The notes under the pieces: model-generated
Databases searched by the model: none
Seen by the model: the letters and a program-made list of their open reading frames with translations, nothing else
What the model was told of the DNA's origin: nothing
Shown here: positions 1-9,833 of the stretch, in pieces
How positions within the stretch are numbered: position 1 is the stretch's first letter
Layout: every line of letters begins with the position of its first letter
Translations under genes and position numbers: made by a program
Source of the DNA: Ascarosepion bandense
Taxonomy: Eukaryota > Mollusca > Cephalopoda > Sepiida > Sepiidae
Length of the DNA stretch: 64,000 bases
Reading direction: 5' to 3'
Assembly: GCA_037127315.1 (NCBI GenBank)
Contig: JBBBDQ010000230.1
Coordinates: 354,501 to 418,500 of the forward strand

Positions 1-130
1 GCAGCACTACCATCTCAAGGCACTTGATGTAGGCCTTCGTGTTGAGTCTGACGTCCTCTGGGAATATAATTGGTGTTGACTGGATATTTTAAATCTTTGC
101 GAGTTCCCTGTACGCTCCACAGATTGACAC
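1..130 (-). pseudogene. mariner-like transposase fragment, cut by window start
   Basis: Read on the minus strand, about the first 80 bases encode IFPEDVRLNTKAYIKCLEMVV. This resembles the segment of mariner-type (IS630-Tc1-mariner) transposases just before the second catalytic aspartate, where the family shows a pattern like F-x-x-G-x-R-x-N-x-x-x-Y-x-x-x-L-x-x-x-V. Farther upstream (to about 130) the reading is broken. The fragment runs off the window edge, so the QQD-type catalytic motif that should follow is not visible. A working element would move DNA by cut-and-paste at TA sites; this piece is a decayed remnant. The identification rests on one short peptide and is moderate. Confidence 0.42.
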
Positions 131-343
131 CCAATCACTGTTCGCATTGGAGTTTCTGGCGCTAATGCGGAGCAGTACAGCATGTCGTTTAAAAATTTCT
201 GGTGGGATGAATTGAGTCATAATGCTCTTTTTGACATTTTACAACTCTCTCTGATATAAAGATAACTTTACAAAATAAAAAATAACAAACCCCCCCCATG
301 AACGAAATTAAAATAAAACTAGCGTCGATTTTATCATCGCACG

Positions 344-388
<45 letters not shown>

Positions 389-403
389 TGGTCACACACA
401 CAC

Positions 404-465
<62 letters not shown>
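344..465. repeat. (TA)n / (CA)n / (TA)n compound microsatellite
   Basis: A (TA)n run at about 344-385 is followed by (CA)n at 391-415 and a second (TA)n at about 418-465. The dinucleotide translation gives spurious IYIY and VCVC frames. No gene is seen between 131 and 575. Confidence 0.95.
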
Positions 466-468
<3 letters not shown>

Positions 469-575
469 TTAAGCAGTTATTATTCAAAATGAAATTAGCC
501 CAGTACAGAGTTGTGTTAAAAAGTGGTAAATACATATAAAATGTAGAGCTTTTAAATATTTTCATTTAGAACAGT

Positions 576-654
576 GGTTTCAACCTTTCGGCATGTTCAG
601 GCGTTTTATATAAATTTAATATAAAGCGCCTGAAGATAGTGAAAGGTTGAAACC
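576..654. repeat. 79-bp fold-back (hairpin) element
   Basis: Perfect 14-bp inverted arms GGTTTCAACCTTTC (576-589) and its complement (641-654), plus an inner perfect inverted pair CAGGCG (598-603) and CGCCTG (627-632). The centre is itself nearly palindromic (TTTATAT...ATATAAA), so almost the whole element can form one stem. It could be a very short non-autonomous transposon; no target duplication was settled. Confidence 0.7.
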
Positions 655-678
655 AAGATGGTGTAATCAGCTAAATTT

Positions 679-683
<5 letters not shown>

Positions 684-732
<49 letters not shown>

Positions 733-757
733 TATGATATGTGTATGTATATAAGTG

Positions 758-794
<37 letters not shown>

Positions 795-890
795 TTGTCA
801 TCCGCAGACAGATCTGTGTCGCCGTATCACAGCTCATCAGTACGGTTAGACTCCGATTGCTTTTTTTACCCAGGTTTGAAACCCGACCAA

Positions 891-950
<60 letters not shown>
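684..950. repeat. (CA)n and two (TA)n arrays around SINE fragments
   Basis: (CA)n at 684-729, (TA)n at about 762-791 and a longer (TA)n at about 895-950. The last two flank a tRNA-type SINE fragment, and the second abuts the SINE fragment that follows it. All open frames over this interval are dinucleotide translation. Confidence 0.92.
795..893 (+). mobile_element. tRNA-derived SINE, family D, 5' half
   Basis: The unit begins with TCCGCAGACAGATCTGT and continues through a CACAGCTCATCAGTACGG stretch resembling a pol III A box to a degenerate B box (GTTTGAAACCC). The same unit recurs at about 13.84-13.92 kb (minus), 14.01-14.21 kb (minus), 22.87-23.07 kb and 51.66-51.86 kb. Here the copy stops after GAAACCCGACC, where a (TA)n array begins; the minus copy at 13.84 kb also breaks off into TA near this point. 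A SINE has no protein and is moved by LINE machinery. Confidence 0.6.
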
Positions 951-956
<6 letters not shown>

Positions 957-1069
957 AGCCGAGTTCCAATTTCAGTCGAGCACGCTGCATTCACTTGCGC
1001 ACTAGTACCCTTGGGAAAGGTATTAATCCGTTCGTTCCCTCCAATTATGGGTTAAATAATTGAGGTCTG
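951..1069 (+). mobile_element. tRNA-derived SINE, family A, middle part
   Basis: Fragment of the commonest SINE in the window. It carries the B-box end (GAGCCGAGTTCCAATTTC), then CCCTTGGGAAAGGTATTAAT and the body signature ATGGGTTAAATAAT. The 5' A-box half is replaced by the preceding (TA)n array and the 3' half is missing. Compare the fuller copy at 59.36-59.66 kb. Confidence 0.7.
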
Positions 1070-1245
1070 CTGTTCGTGGGATTTGTGGCAGTCATCTGCA
1101 CCAATTGTTTGTTATCAGCAGTTCCAAGAAGTGTGGATGGTACTACACAATGCCTTCACCACTATAAACAAATCTCTGTGTGGTTGTCTTGCTGGAAAAA
1201 GGTTGGACCCTCATACGTTGAACGCGACGGGAGAATCCATCATCA

Positions 1246-1474
1246 TATATATATATATATGCAATTTGTTATATATATTATATTATTTATATATTGTATA
1301 TGCGCGGTACTTTTTTGAAAGCACTCAATATCAGTGATAGACTAACATATTGTTGGATTATTACGAGTTTATGATCCTGGTTTTCATACTTTTGCAATCT
1401 CAGACAATCGCAAACGCTTCAGACGATCGTAAAAGCGTGAAACCAGGGTCACAAACTCACACCAATCCAACTGA

Positions 1475-1504
<30 letters not shown>
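1246..1504. repeat. short (TA)n arrays in non-coding DNA
   Basis: (TA)n at about 1246-1260 and 1477-1504. Between them lies unique AT-rich sequence with only short, unrecognised frames. Confidence 0.85.
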
Positions 1505-1508
<4 letters not shown>

Positions 1509-3550
1509 TTAATTAAAAAATTTTCTGCTGGTTGATTTTACCTTCAGTATTTTGACAGCAGACTTTCGAAGCCGGACCTATCCGTAAATTCTTAAAAGAT
1601 GTTTTCATACAAGTCATTTTTTCCTCACCATATTTGTATTATCAAATTGATGCTGTTAAAACTTTCAGGATATTCTGCCGTTGTATGAATATCTTATACA
1701 TTATACCACCGTTTAATAAATAACACGATCTTCACAATTAAATTAGACGCACCATTTTGTTAAGTTTAACTTTGATAATCTTAGTGCGAATCATTTGACC
1801 TATGTGAATCATGGAGAATAGCAGCGTCAATTCTATTGTCGAAAATATGACGTTTTTCAAACAAATATTTATTGTGTAAAATAATTGCATTTTTATTTAG
1901 TTTTTGACTAAGGATTTACTAAACTATTTCCACCCACCCCCGCAAAAAATAAATATGGTGTATCAAACTGTTTCAATAAAGATTAGCCTTAATCATCCAC
2001 CGGCAATAAAATGACTTCTGTTAATGTTTCGGCTTTCTATCTGCATCCAGACGCTGCAAAACTAGCCTTATGTTGAATTGGACAAAAATGATTTTTGATC
2101 TTAGTTAATGAGTCGATGTAAACATGAACGACATAACAGATTTTGCGTATTGATTTCAACTCATGCAGCATATTTTCTTTCTATGAACATGGAAACAGGA
2201 TGAAAAAAAATATATTCTCGTGAATTAATACCGAAAAGTTTATTTTCAACTTTTTTCCTCCCGCTATTGAGAAACATAGCTGGTTTAAGGACTCTTCCCG
2301 GATTACAGGCTTTCGATTTTACGTTATAATTACTCTTAAATAACCACTCAGCAAAGGAAGTAAAATGACAATGTTCCCACAGCATTCATTCTGTTTTTGA
2401 CTTTTTCCTTCTTCTTTGAGGAACCATGTCAGATGTAAGCACACACCCTTAACTACATCCTTTCGACGTTGGCCTACCTTTCCACATATATCTAATTCTG
2501 CCTCATACCCTCAACAAATGTGTTTGGTTCAAATATTGTAGCATGTTTTTAAATAGTACCAGCTGATAAGATGTAGTTCTTTGAATGAAAATTTCTGATT
2601 TATGTTTTAGACCAATGTCTTCAGATTATCATTATTGTCCCAAATCATAGCTGGTATCTTAAATGAAAATCTGCCTTGGATTAAAATAAAAGTAAACATC
2701 ATATTTATTCTTAACGAAATGTATTAAGTTCAAAAGCAGATTATCGATAGTTCGAAATTTGAGCACCGTTAACGCTTAAATTCTTTGCAGATAGCACATT
2801 CGAAACTGAAATTTAAAATGATTGTCATATTAAATAAATCTAGTAAAAATATGAAAGGAAATTAATTTCGTATGAATAAAAAATATAAAATATATCCCCA
2901 CAAAAAAAAATAGTTTGAAATATCACCAGGGATTTGATAAACAATAAAAAAAATCCTTTTAAAAGCACGGCCATTTTATATTGAATTACTAAAGTATTAA
3001 AACAGGCAGATATATAAATATTTTTAATGGATTTTATATCAAACATTATTTCCTTATTGTCATAAAAGGATATTTGAGTGGTACATAAATTTGTTTTCCT
3101 ATATGCCTTTTTTAAAAATTTTTTCCACAGTGAAATTAATAATTTGTCGTTATTGATTTCACTGTTTAACAAAACACATAAAAACAAGAGATAACATCTC
3201 AAACACGTATGCCTACTAAAAATAACGTTTGAAGTAATAACCATATGCACACACACATTCACGGGCAGATAGATAGATAGAAAAAGCTGAGTTATATAAA
3301 ATAATGAGATAGATAAAACATAATTAGACAGAGAGATCAATAGATATAAAAGTGTGATATAAACAGATCGATAAAAAGAATAAGATAGATAGATGGATGG
3401 ATAGAAAAAATTGGGATATATAAAATAATGAGAGAGATAAATTTGAATTGAGATCAAATGTGTATCGTAATCCATCAGAATAAGATAAAGTACAAACAGG
3501 AATCGTTTACCGAAAAAAAAAAATCACTTTTTTAAAGCTTATCAGAGTAT
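1505..3550. other. AT-rich stretch without a recognisable gene
   Basis: I find no coding or RNA feature here. The longest frame (2840-3475, minus) translates A/T homopolymers and a degenerate GATA-like tract (3260-3440) into Y/I/S-rich low-complexity peptide, so I do not call it a gene. A 74-residue minus frame at 2161-2385 matches nothing I know. Confidence 0.6.
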
Positions 3551-3556
3551 GAGATA

Positions 3557-3745
3557 TTTTTTTAAAAATATTATCACCCCGAGCAAGGTGGTAACGCCAC
3601 TGACGTGCAGGGGGCTACGTAATAGTGAAAAGATTGGAAAAGAGAAAGCCGGAAACCACATCCTAAGCAGGTAACAATGGATGAGCCTCTTAACCTGTTC
3701 AATAGACGTGGGTGGAGTGTGAACCGGGCGATAGATAATTTGATG
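3557..3745 (-). mobile_element. LINE-type 3' end (family E, copy 1)
   Basis: On the minus strand this unit runs from a TATCGCCCGGTTCACACT stretch through a pyrimidine-rich part to the terminus TACGTAGCCCC...AGTGGC...CCTTGCTCGGGGTGA, then an A-rich tail near 3550-3565. The same terminus closes the two Jockey-like LINE copies at 13.1 and 36.4 kb and a sister copy at 20.5 kb. It may be a 5'-truncated LINE of a sister subfamily, or a SINE that borrowed the LINE tail. No coding capacity is visible. Confidence 0.55.
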
Positions 3746-3989
3746 GTAATTTTTCTTTTCTAAACTCATATTACATAAGAAGTGTTCACTAATTGATAAT
3801 AATTGCGAAAAATGTCGACGAAAACGCCGAGTAAAAGTAAATATTTGGACAATTCCGATACCGTAGACCAAACATGTGAATCATAATGAAGTTTAGGAGA
3901 GGATGGAAATGAAAAGAAGCTTATACTTAACACCAGGAAAAGGCAGTTGTAGTTCTTTGGACAATTGAAAAAAAAAAGGGAAAGAAACC

Positions 3990-4085
3990 AAAGTGAGAAG
4001 ATTGGAAAAGTGAAAAGCCGGAAACCACATCCTAAACAGGGAACAAGGGATGAGCCTCTTAACCTGTTCAATAGATGTGGGTGGA
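3990..4085 (-). repeat. partial duplicate of family E body
   Basis: The stretch GAAAAGCCGGAAACCACATC through GGGATGAGCCTCTTAACC and ATAGATGTGGGTGGAG repeats the body of the preceding element, about 350 bases away and in the same orientation. The LINE-like terminus is absent. A similar satellite duplicate accompanies the sister copy at 20.7 kb. Confidence 0.6.
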
Positions 4086-4643
4086 GAGGGAGATATGAGA
4101 AAAAAATCTGGTATTATTTGTTTTGTTTGATTTTCATTGGTTAAGCAGTTTGCACGTGCATTTGACTTGTTAAGAAGCGTTAGTATAATTTAGGGCGTTT
4201 TCAACCGAAGAGACACGTTCTTTTGGAATTCCAAAATATTAACGGATTCCATGCCTAACTGAAAAAAAAAACAAAATAAAACATACATATTGCATTATGT
4301 ATAAAAGTGTATCGCAAGTCTAGTTTGTCTATGTGGTTTTCGGATGATAATGTATATTATTATGTGTCTATCTGTTAGGCTCTATTTATTTTTTTGTTGT
4401 TATCCGCATGTTGATCAGGAAATTTCTTTTGTAAACACCGGTTGTCGGTGACAAACATATATTAGATTCTTATAGAAAGGATTCAATAAAGGTCAGTGAT
4501 GTAATATAGTGTTTTTGACGTGTGTTTCTAGTTGGAAAAAATATCTATCACGATTCCCTGGAAGTACATTCAACATAAAGAAATATGTTGTTGTTTTTTA
4601 AATAGTTAGAGTGACATCTGCAAAATCAAAGTTGTTCAATCCT

Positions 4644-4644
<1 letters not shown>

Positions 4645-4697
<53 letters not shown>

Positions 4698-4714
4698 TTA
4701 AAAGACATAGAGAG

Positions 4715-4766
<52 letters not shown>

Positions 4767-4784
4767 GGATATTAAAAGACATAG

Positions 4785-4820
<36 letters not shown>
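4645..4820. repeat. (GATA)n array with repeated spacer
   Basis: Three (GATA)n blocks (about 4646-4697, 4717-4767, 4785-4820) are separated by near-identical spacers containing ATTAAAAGACATAGAGA. The array therefore has a higher-order unit made of a tetranucleotide block plus spacer. Confidence 0.93.
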
Positions 4821-4825
<5 letters not shown>

Positions 4826-5116
4826 TCTAATTAAAACAAAAAGTTTAAAAGGGAATCCTCCGTTGATATTGGTTTGGTTTATTTTAAGGTAATTCAACCT
4901 TAATAGTTTATTGAATGGGAGGGATAGTACGCACGCACGCACACATATGTCAGCCATACTTACAAATGATAGACACACACACACATATATATATTGTTAT
5001 TATATACAAGTTGCGATGGATAAATTGTCGTCCAAATTACGCAATAACTGAAAATAATACTAATATATAATTTTAACATAATTTTGTGTGATTTTGGTAA
5101 ATATATCTTGAAATAT

Positions 5117-5317
5117 TATAGAGAGCAAATTGATTCAATAAAATCGTTGTTAGCTTCAGCCCAGACCTCTAGACGACTTCCGAATCTCTCGCAAATCTTG
5201 TGGATGATCTCCAGTGTTTAAGTAGGTGAATGCAGCCATAATATTTACCTTCATTTCACCTTTGGTGTTAGAAGAAAGTTTTTGGTCTCATAATTAACTG
5301 TCCCCAACGCACGCACG

Positions 5318-5389
<72 letters not shown>

Positions 5390-5620
5390 AAAAATAAAAG
5401 CGGTTGCAGTCTGGGGCATTAGTTGGATAGATGTAAGAGGTAATGTGGCCGCAGATATTGTCTGATATCCATGACTTGATTTTCCTACTTGCTTGGTATG
5501 GTGCAGAGTCCTGTTGCTAGATATAAGATTTTCAAGCAGCCACCTTCTTGACCCAGGGCAGCAATACCTCCCATCTGAGGTCAATCATACAGTCCTCTGT
5601 TTTGAAAAGATGAATAGAAG
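5117..5620 (-). pseudogene. mariner-like transposase remnant with a microsatellite inside
   Basis: Minus-strand pieces in transposase order: WEVLLPWVKKVAA (about 5575-5537), a stop, QQDSAPYQASRKIKSWISD containing the second catalytic aspartate of the mariner DDD/D motif, then HITS...PTNAPDCNRF (near 5400). The final piece, RFGSRLEVWAEANNDFIE, lies near 5190-5135 and resembles the usual mariner C-terminus. Between the last two pieces lie (CT)n and (CA)n arrays (5311-5390), apparently grown in or inserted into the gene. Frameshifts and stops make it non-functional. Sequence up to about 6000 on the same strand may be the decayed N-terminal half, but I could not confirm it. Confidence 0.62.
5311..5390. 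repeat. (TC)n (AC)n compound microsatellite
   Basis: CGCACGCACG leads into about 40 bases of (TC)n and then (AC)n to 5388. It interrupts the mariner-like remnant. Confidence 0.95.
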
Positions 5621-6480
5621 TATAATGTCGCTATCACTAATGATTACTCCAAACATCATCGTAATCACCATTAGACTCATCGAGCTCTTTTCATTTTCTC
5701 TGTATTGTCCTCAAATTGCCTCCGAAAAGTTCGTATTTAAGTTTCTGATGAAAATGCCAAACATTACAGCATGCCGTTTCCAAATTTTCGCCGGAGCAAA
5801 TTGCGTCATGATACTGTTTCTTTCACAGATGGTGCCAAAATTACACTACTATACGGTGCAGCCAAGAAAGACAAACCCAAACTACACGAATGCGCAAAAT
5901 AAAAGGAGGACAATTTACTCATGGCACCCTGTAGATAAGCAGACAACTTGCATATCGATTGACATGTCTTCCGCTTGCTTCTACACACGCATGGACCTGT
6001 CGGCTCAGTGATCTGCGGACTCTTTCAATTATTTCCACACGGTGTCGAATAATTTTGTAGGCCGCATAACGTACTGGAGAACATATAGACCACGCAGTTA
6101 TCTAAAATTCTAATTACATACATTTCCAGTCACCTACCATTCCAGCCTATACATTAATCGTAAACTGACGCTGATGTCTAGCCTGTATTGTACGATGTAG
6201 GTTCAGAACCGCCCACATATGTCGGTTGAGTAAATTTCTTACTCCGTATCTTCGAAATGATGTCTTATTCGTAAACAAGATTGAAGAGACTAACAAAGGT
6301 TCAATAAACTATTTACAAAATTCTCCCGTGGAGAGTGATCAGAGGGTGAACGAAACTGCATACGTCACAAATTATACGGATACAGGACCTGCTATGTACG
6401 GCATTCTGGCTCGTTTGCTGATACATGTATCATTCTCATAATCTCTAAAAGGTGGTTTTCGTGGTTAGAAATAGAAGATG
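5621..6480. other. possible decayed extension of the mariner remnant
   Basis: A 172-residue plus-strand frame (5493-6011) overlaps the antisense transposase pieces and is probably a shadow. Some minus-strand stretches have transposon-like composition but no motif I can place. No gene is called. Confidence 0.3.
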
Positions 6481-6499
6481 AATTAATTCTTTTTAGGTT

Positions 6500-8330
6500 A
6501 CTTGAAGGCTTGCAAGACCAAAAGCACTAGCCGAAAATGCCGACAGAGTAGCAGAAGCAGTTCGGATGCTAGCGTCGAGTTTTTGAAACAAAGTTGAGTT
6601 GATTAGAGAATTTAACCAACCAAAAGAATAATTCAAGACATACAAGATTAGTACGGCCAAATTCATAATTTAATATAGATATTGTGGAAAAAATCCCTGT
6701 GAGATAAAAATACAAAACTATACTTAAATTGCAAAAAAAAAAAAAAGATTTTGGGACGGATGCAAATACGAAAAGCAAATAGAAAAGGTAAAACAGTTCA
6801 AACAGCCTCCGAAGAAGAAAAAAACTGAAATATTTACAATGAATGCACAAAAAGAGGTAGAGAAAAAAATAAGGATAAATGTGTAAGTATTTAACATGCA
6901 AGTTAATACATATAAGGAAGTTATGTTGATACTAAAAAGATTCTGGATAAAATTAAGATGGCCTAAATTTAAAAGTAACAGTGTACAATTAAAGCAATTT
7001 GATGGAACGGCCATAAAAAACAATTGGTACATTTCAAGGCTTTTTTTAAATTAAAAAGCGTTTTGAAATACTTCCCATTACATTTATGCATGTAAAAAAG
7101 GTCACGGATTATTAGGGATTGATGAATTAAAAATAGATACAGCAAGACTAATCAATTCCATGGTAGCAGAAAGAAAGGAAATAGTAATATTTAAAGGCTA
7201 TAAACCAGTCATTCGACTAAAGAATAACTATGACCAAATTAATATAGAGTCAAGAAAACTTCCAATTCATATTGTACCTTTAGTCGTAGCAAATTAAACA
7301 AAATTATACAAAAATCTATACAGTAACTCAAGATGGAAGTTATTGATCGACACTGATAGTAGCAATAAGGATATGTGGTGATTACAAGATAGTGGTACAT
7401 CAACAGATATATTCAGACATTTTTCCTTTGCCAAATATCAAAACTGTGTGCCACAAGGTAGCAAAAATGAAGTAATATGAAAAGAAAAACAGTCAAAATA
7501 CAATCAAATAGAAATTGACGAGAAATTTAAGAAAACAACCTCGATTAACACCCCCATAGACTTATTAAAATGGACTTAATTTATCAGAGTAAAAGGCAGA
7601 GAAAGCAGCCACAATAAAGTATATACTAAGCACTATATTCTCAAGAAATGTAGTAACCCAGATAATAGGGCCAATGCTCCCAAATTTTGCGAAGAGAACT
7701 TATGTGCGAGGTTAAAATAAATTAAATGCATCCCATATAAATCAACACTATATCATCCACAATCTGAGACATTAAATAATGAATGATAGAAACAGTGAAA
7801 AGTGGATTAAAAACATTCTCACCACTTAATGAAAGCATAGAAGCATATTTATCAAAAATGCTCCTCAGTTGCAGATCCATTTCAGATGCGGGAAGGAAAC
7901 TAAGACCTTTGACATTAATGGGAAGACAAATAACAACCCCCATGACTATGTCCTTTGGAACGAAAGAAAAAGTATGGTATAGAAAGAATAAGGTGGCGAA
8001 TCCAGAAGAAACACATTTCTGGATACAAAATAGACACAACACGGCTATACTTGAGAAAAAGGGACTAAAATATACTGGCGCCTGTAGAGTAGTTCTGACG
8101 CAGAAACGACACGGCTATACTTGAGAAAAAGGGACTAAAATATACTGGCGCATGTAGAGTAGTTCTGACGCAGAAACGACACGGCTATACTTGAGAAAAA
8201 GGGACAAATATACTGGCGCCTGTAGAGTAGTTCTGACGCAGAAACGACACGGCTATACTTGAGAAAAAGGGACTAAAATATACTGGCGCATGTAGAGTAA
8301 TTCTGACGCAGAAACGAGTTGGATAATATG
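6500..8330 (+). pseudogene. Ty3/gypsy-type retrotransposon pol remnant
   Basis: Frame-broken but ordered pol pieces. A post-protease region contains LLGIDELKIDTARLINSM (about 7107-7165). Reverse-transcriptase segments follow: IRICGDYKIVVHQQIYSD (from 7365) and YNQIEIDEKFKKTTSINTP (about 7500-7560). The next piece is already integrase: DNRANAPKFCEENLCARLK (from 7661), TLYHPQSETLNNE, then IETVKSGLKTFSPLNE and GRQITTPMT (7780-7950). The rest of the RT including the YxDD box, RNase H and the first half of the integrase core are missing, an internal deletion near 7580-7650. Many stops exclude function. In a live element these enzymes copy genomic RNA and insert the cDNA. No complete flanking LTR pair was identified. 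Confidence 0.72.
8041..8318 (+). repeat. 70-bp tandem repeat, four copies
   Basis: Copies start at 8041, 8111, 8181 and 8249 with ACGGCTATACTTGAGAAAAA. The third copy lost 2 bases, giving a 68-bp period. The copies are nearly identical, differing mainly at GCGCCTG versus GCGCATG and GTAGTT versus GTAATT, so the expansion is younger than the decayed pol it sits in. The unit derives from the 3' part of the integrase region. Confidence 0.96.
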
Positions 8331-9230
8331 GAAATGTAGGGTCAGTAAAAAGAAGAGGCTGGAAGTTACAAAAGTGGAACAGAACAGGAAACGGAAGAAA
8401 GTGAGAATAAAAAGACAGATGAAGAAGAAAAGGAAGAAAGACCAAGATCACTAAAAAAGACAAGAAGAACAATGCAATAGAAAAATAATCAGGAGTAAAA
8501 GAAAGAAATATCAATAATAAAGAGTAAAAGAAAATAACAAGTGTGTACTACTTCTCTAGTTCAGAGAGGTGTAGTATCGTATAGAAAAGGTAAGTATAAG
8601 TAGAGAAAGACTAGAGAGGTAAGAAACAGAAAACCCTGTCATCAAAAAGGGACACGGAGAGCTTTGTCGCGACTACCAAAACGCACAAAGAAATTCGAAA
8701 CATAACAAGTAATGTTTGAAAATTAAAACTCGAAAGTATGTCACTTCAGTTTTACCGTCTGATAACTTTCCCTAATGCAAGTTTTCAATCAATCCGTCAT
8801 ACATAGCTCAAAAACAAGTAAACGTGTTTAAGACATGCTTATCCTATTTTCAACTACATTTTGTTCTGCTAAAAAATAATTATTGTGTGTTTTCAGTTAC
8901 ATTAATTAAACTTTAAATTTTCTAATTTTCCTCAAATAATATTGAAAAAGGAATAATTTATTTTTAAAAGATTTTAACCTTTGTTTGCAATTTCTTAAAA
9001 ATGGCGGATATATTGAATTTTTTGCTGACGCAATATACAAGATATTTAATCAAATTTAGAATCCTCTAAGAAGGCTGAAAAAATTAAATCAAATAATCAA
9101 AAAAATGTTTTCCTTCCTCTTAATAATAACATAAAGTTGCTGACTATAAAACATTGTTTTCATCAAGTTCGGGTCTACTTTGGGGCTGTTTTTCAGCATG
9201 CAATGCTACCTTTTAGCAAAAAAAGTGGTG
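8331..9230. other. purine-rich tail of the gypsy remnant, then AT-rich DNA
   Basis: 8331-8520 is A/G-rich (GAAGAAGAAAAGGAAG type) and could be the charged C-terminus of the same polyprotein. TGTAGTATCGTATAG near 8572 could start an LTR, but I see no matching end. 8700-9230 has no recognisable feature. Confidence 0.35.
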
Positions 9231-9234
9231 ATTC

Positions 9235-9236
<2 letters not shown>

Positions 9237-9270
<34 letters not shown>

Positions 9271-9275
9271 AGAAC

Positions 9276-9326
<51 letters not shown>
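9237..9326. repeat. (GATA)n array
   Basis: Two (TAGA)n blocks, 9237-9268 and 9277-9326, split by AAGAACA. Non-coding. Confidence 0.95.
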
Positions 9327-9327
<1 letters not shown>

Positions 9328-9491
9328 CAATACATTTGTAATAAAAAATAAGTTCTGTTTTCACAATAAACTATTTTGTTCGTGTGACCGAATGTATTAA
9401 AATAAAAAATGAAAATATTTCAATATAAATTATTTGTTAAAATGAGAAAAATCACGTTAATGCACACACGGTCACTTACATACATACATAT

Positions 9492-9665
9492 ATGTGTGTG
9501 TGTGTGTGAATAACAAGAAAAAGAAAACTTATTCCAGCTGAGGCGTTTCGTCTTCCGATGGTCATTATCAAAGTAAATATAAGTTTCCCTTTCGTCTTCA
9601 GTCATAATGTCTATTTATTTGTTTCTTTATATATTTTATTTATATCCGACATTTTTGCACACGCA

Positions 9666-9699
<34 letters not shown>

Positions 9700-9770
9700 T
9701 CAGAAAGAATTTCACGGTTTTCTTTTACTCATATTCTGGAAAGTGTGTCTGTGTATATATATATACAGGC

Positions 9771-9816
<46 letters not shown>

Positions 9817-9833
9817 GTGTGTGTGTGTGTGTG
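9492..9833. repeat. (TG)n, (TA)n and (CA)n arrays
   Basis: (TG)n at 9492-9508, (TA)n at about 9669-9695, (CA)n at 9770-9812 and (TG)n at about 9817-9833. The last two are mutually complementary and could fold into a hairpin across CATATG. Confidence 0.93.
9540..9573 (-). ncRNA. hammerhead-ribozyme-like core, decayed (copy 1)
   Basis: On the minus strand the order is TTGATAA, a short stem candidate (ATGACCATCGGAAGAC), then GAAACG. This fits the hammerhead core CUGANGA - stem II - GAAA with substitutions in the first box. The sequence downstream (CTCAGCTGGAATAAG, then a TTTTCTTTTT run and a (CA)n array) is arranged like that of the copy at 32.84 kb. Such ribozymes are known from Penelope-like elements. 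This is pattern matching by eye, and cleavage activity is doubtful. Confidence 0.35.

Noticed and set aside
189..413. Open frames rich in IYIY, VCVC or THTH here and at many later positions
   Set aside because: Direct translation of (TA)n and (CA)n/(TG)n arrays; both strands are open and composition is purely dinucleotide.
2840..3475. 211-residue minus-strand frame
   Set aside because: Y/I/S/L-rich translation of A-runs and a degenerate GATA tract; no domain, no codon-like composition.
4645..4820. Regular repeat-spacer pattern as a CRISPR array
   Set aside because: Repeats are GATA microsatellite and the spacers are near-identical, the opposite of CRISPR; the DNA is eukaryotic.
5493..6011. 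172-residue plus frame as a gene
   Set aside because: Antisense to mariner-like motifs in its first part; no plus-strand family match.
5950..6070. Minus-strand ERVRRSLSRQVHACVEASGR as a second transposase C-terminus
   Set aside because: Resembles transposase ends only loosely, with no catalytic motif in frame nearby.
8572..8690. LTR of the gypsy remnant starting TGTAGTAT
   Set aside because: No matching end, no target duplication and no second copy found.
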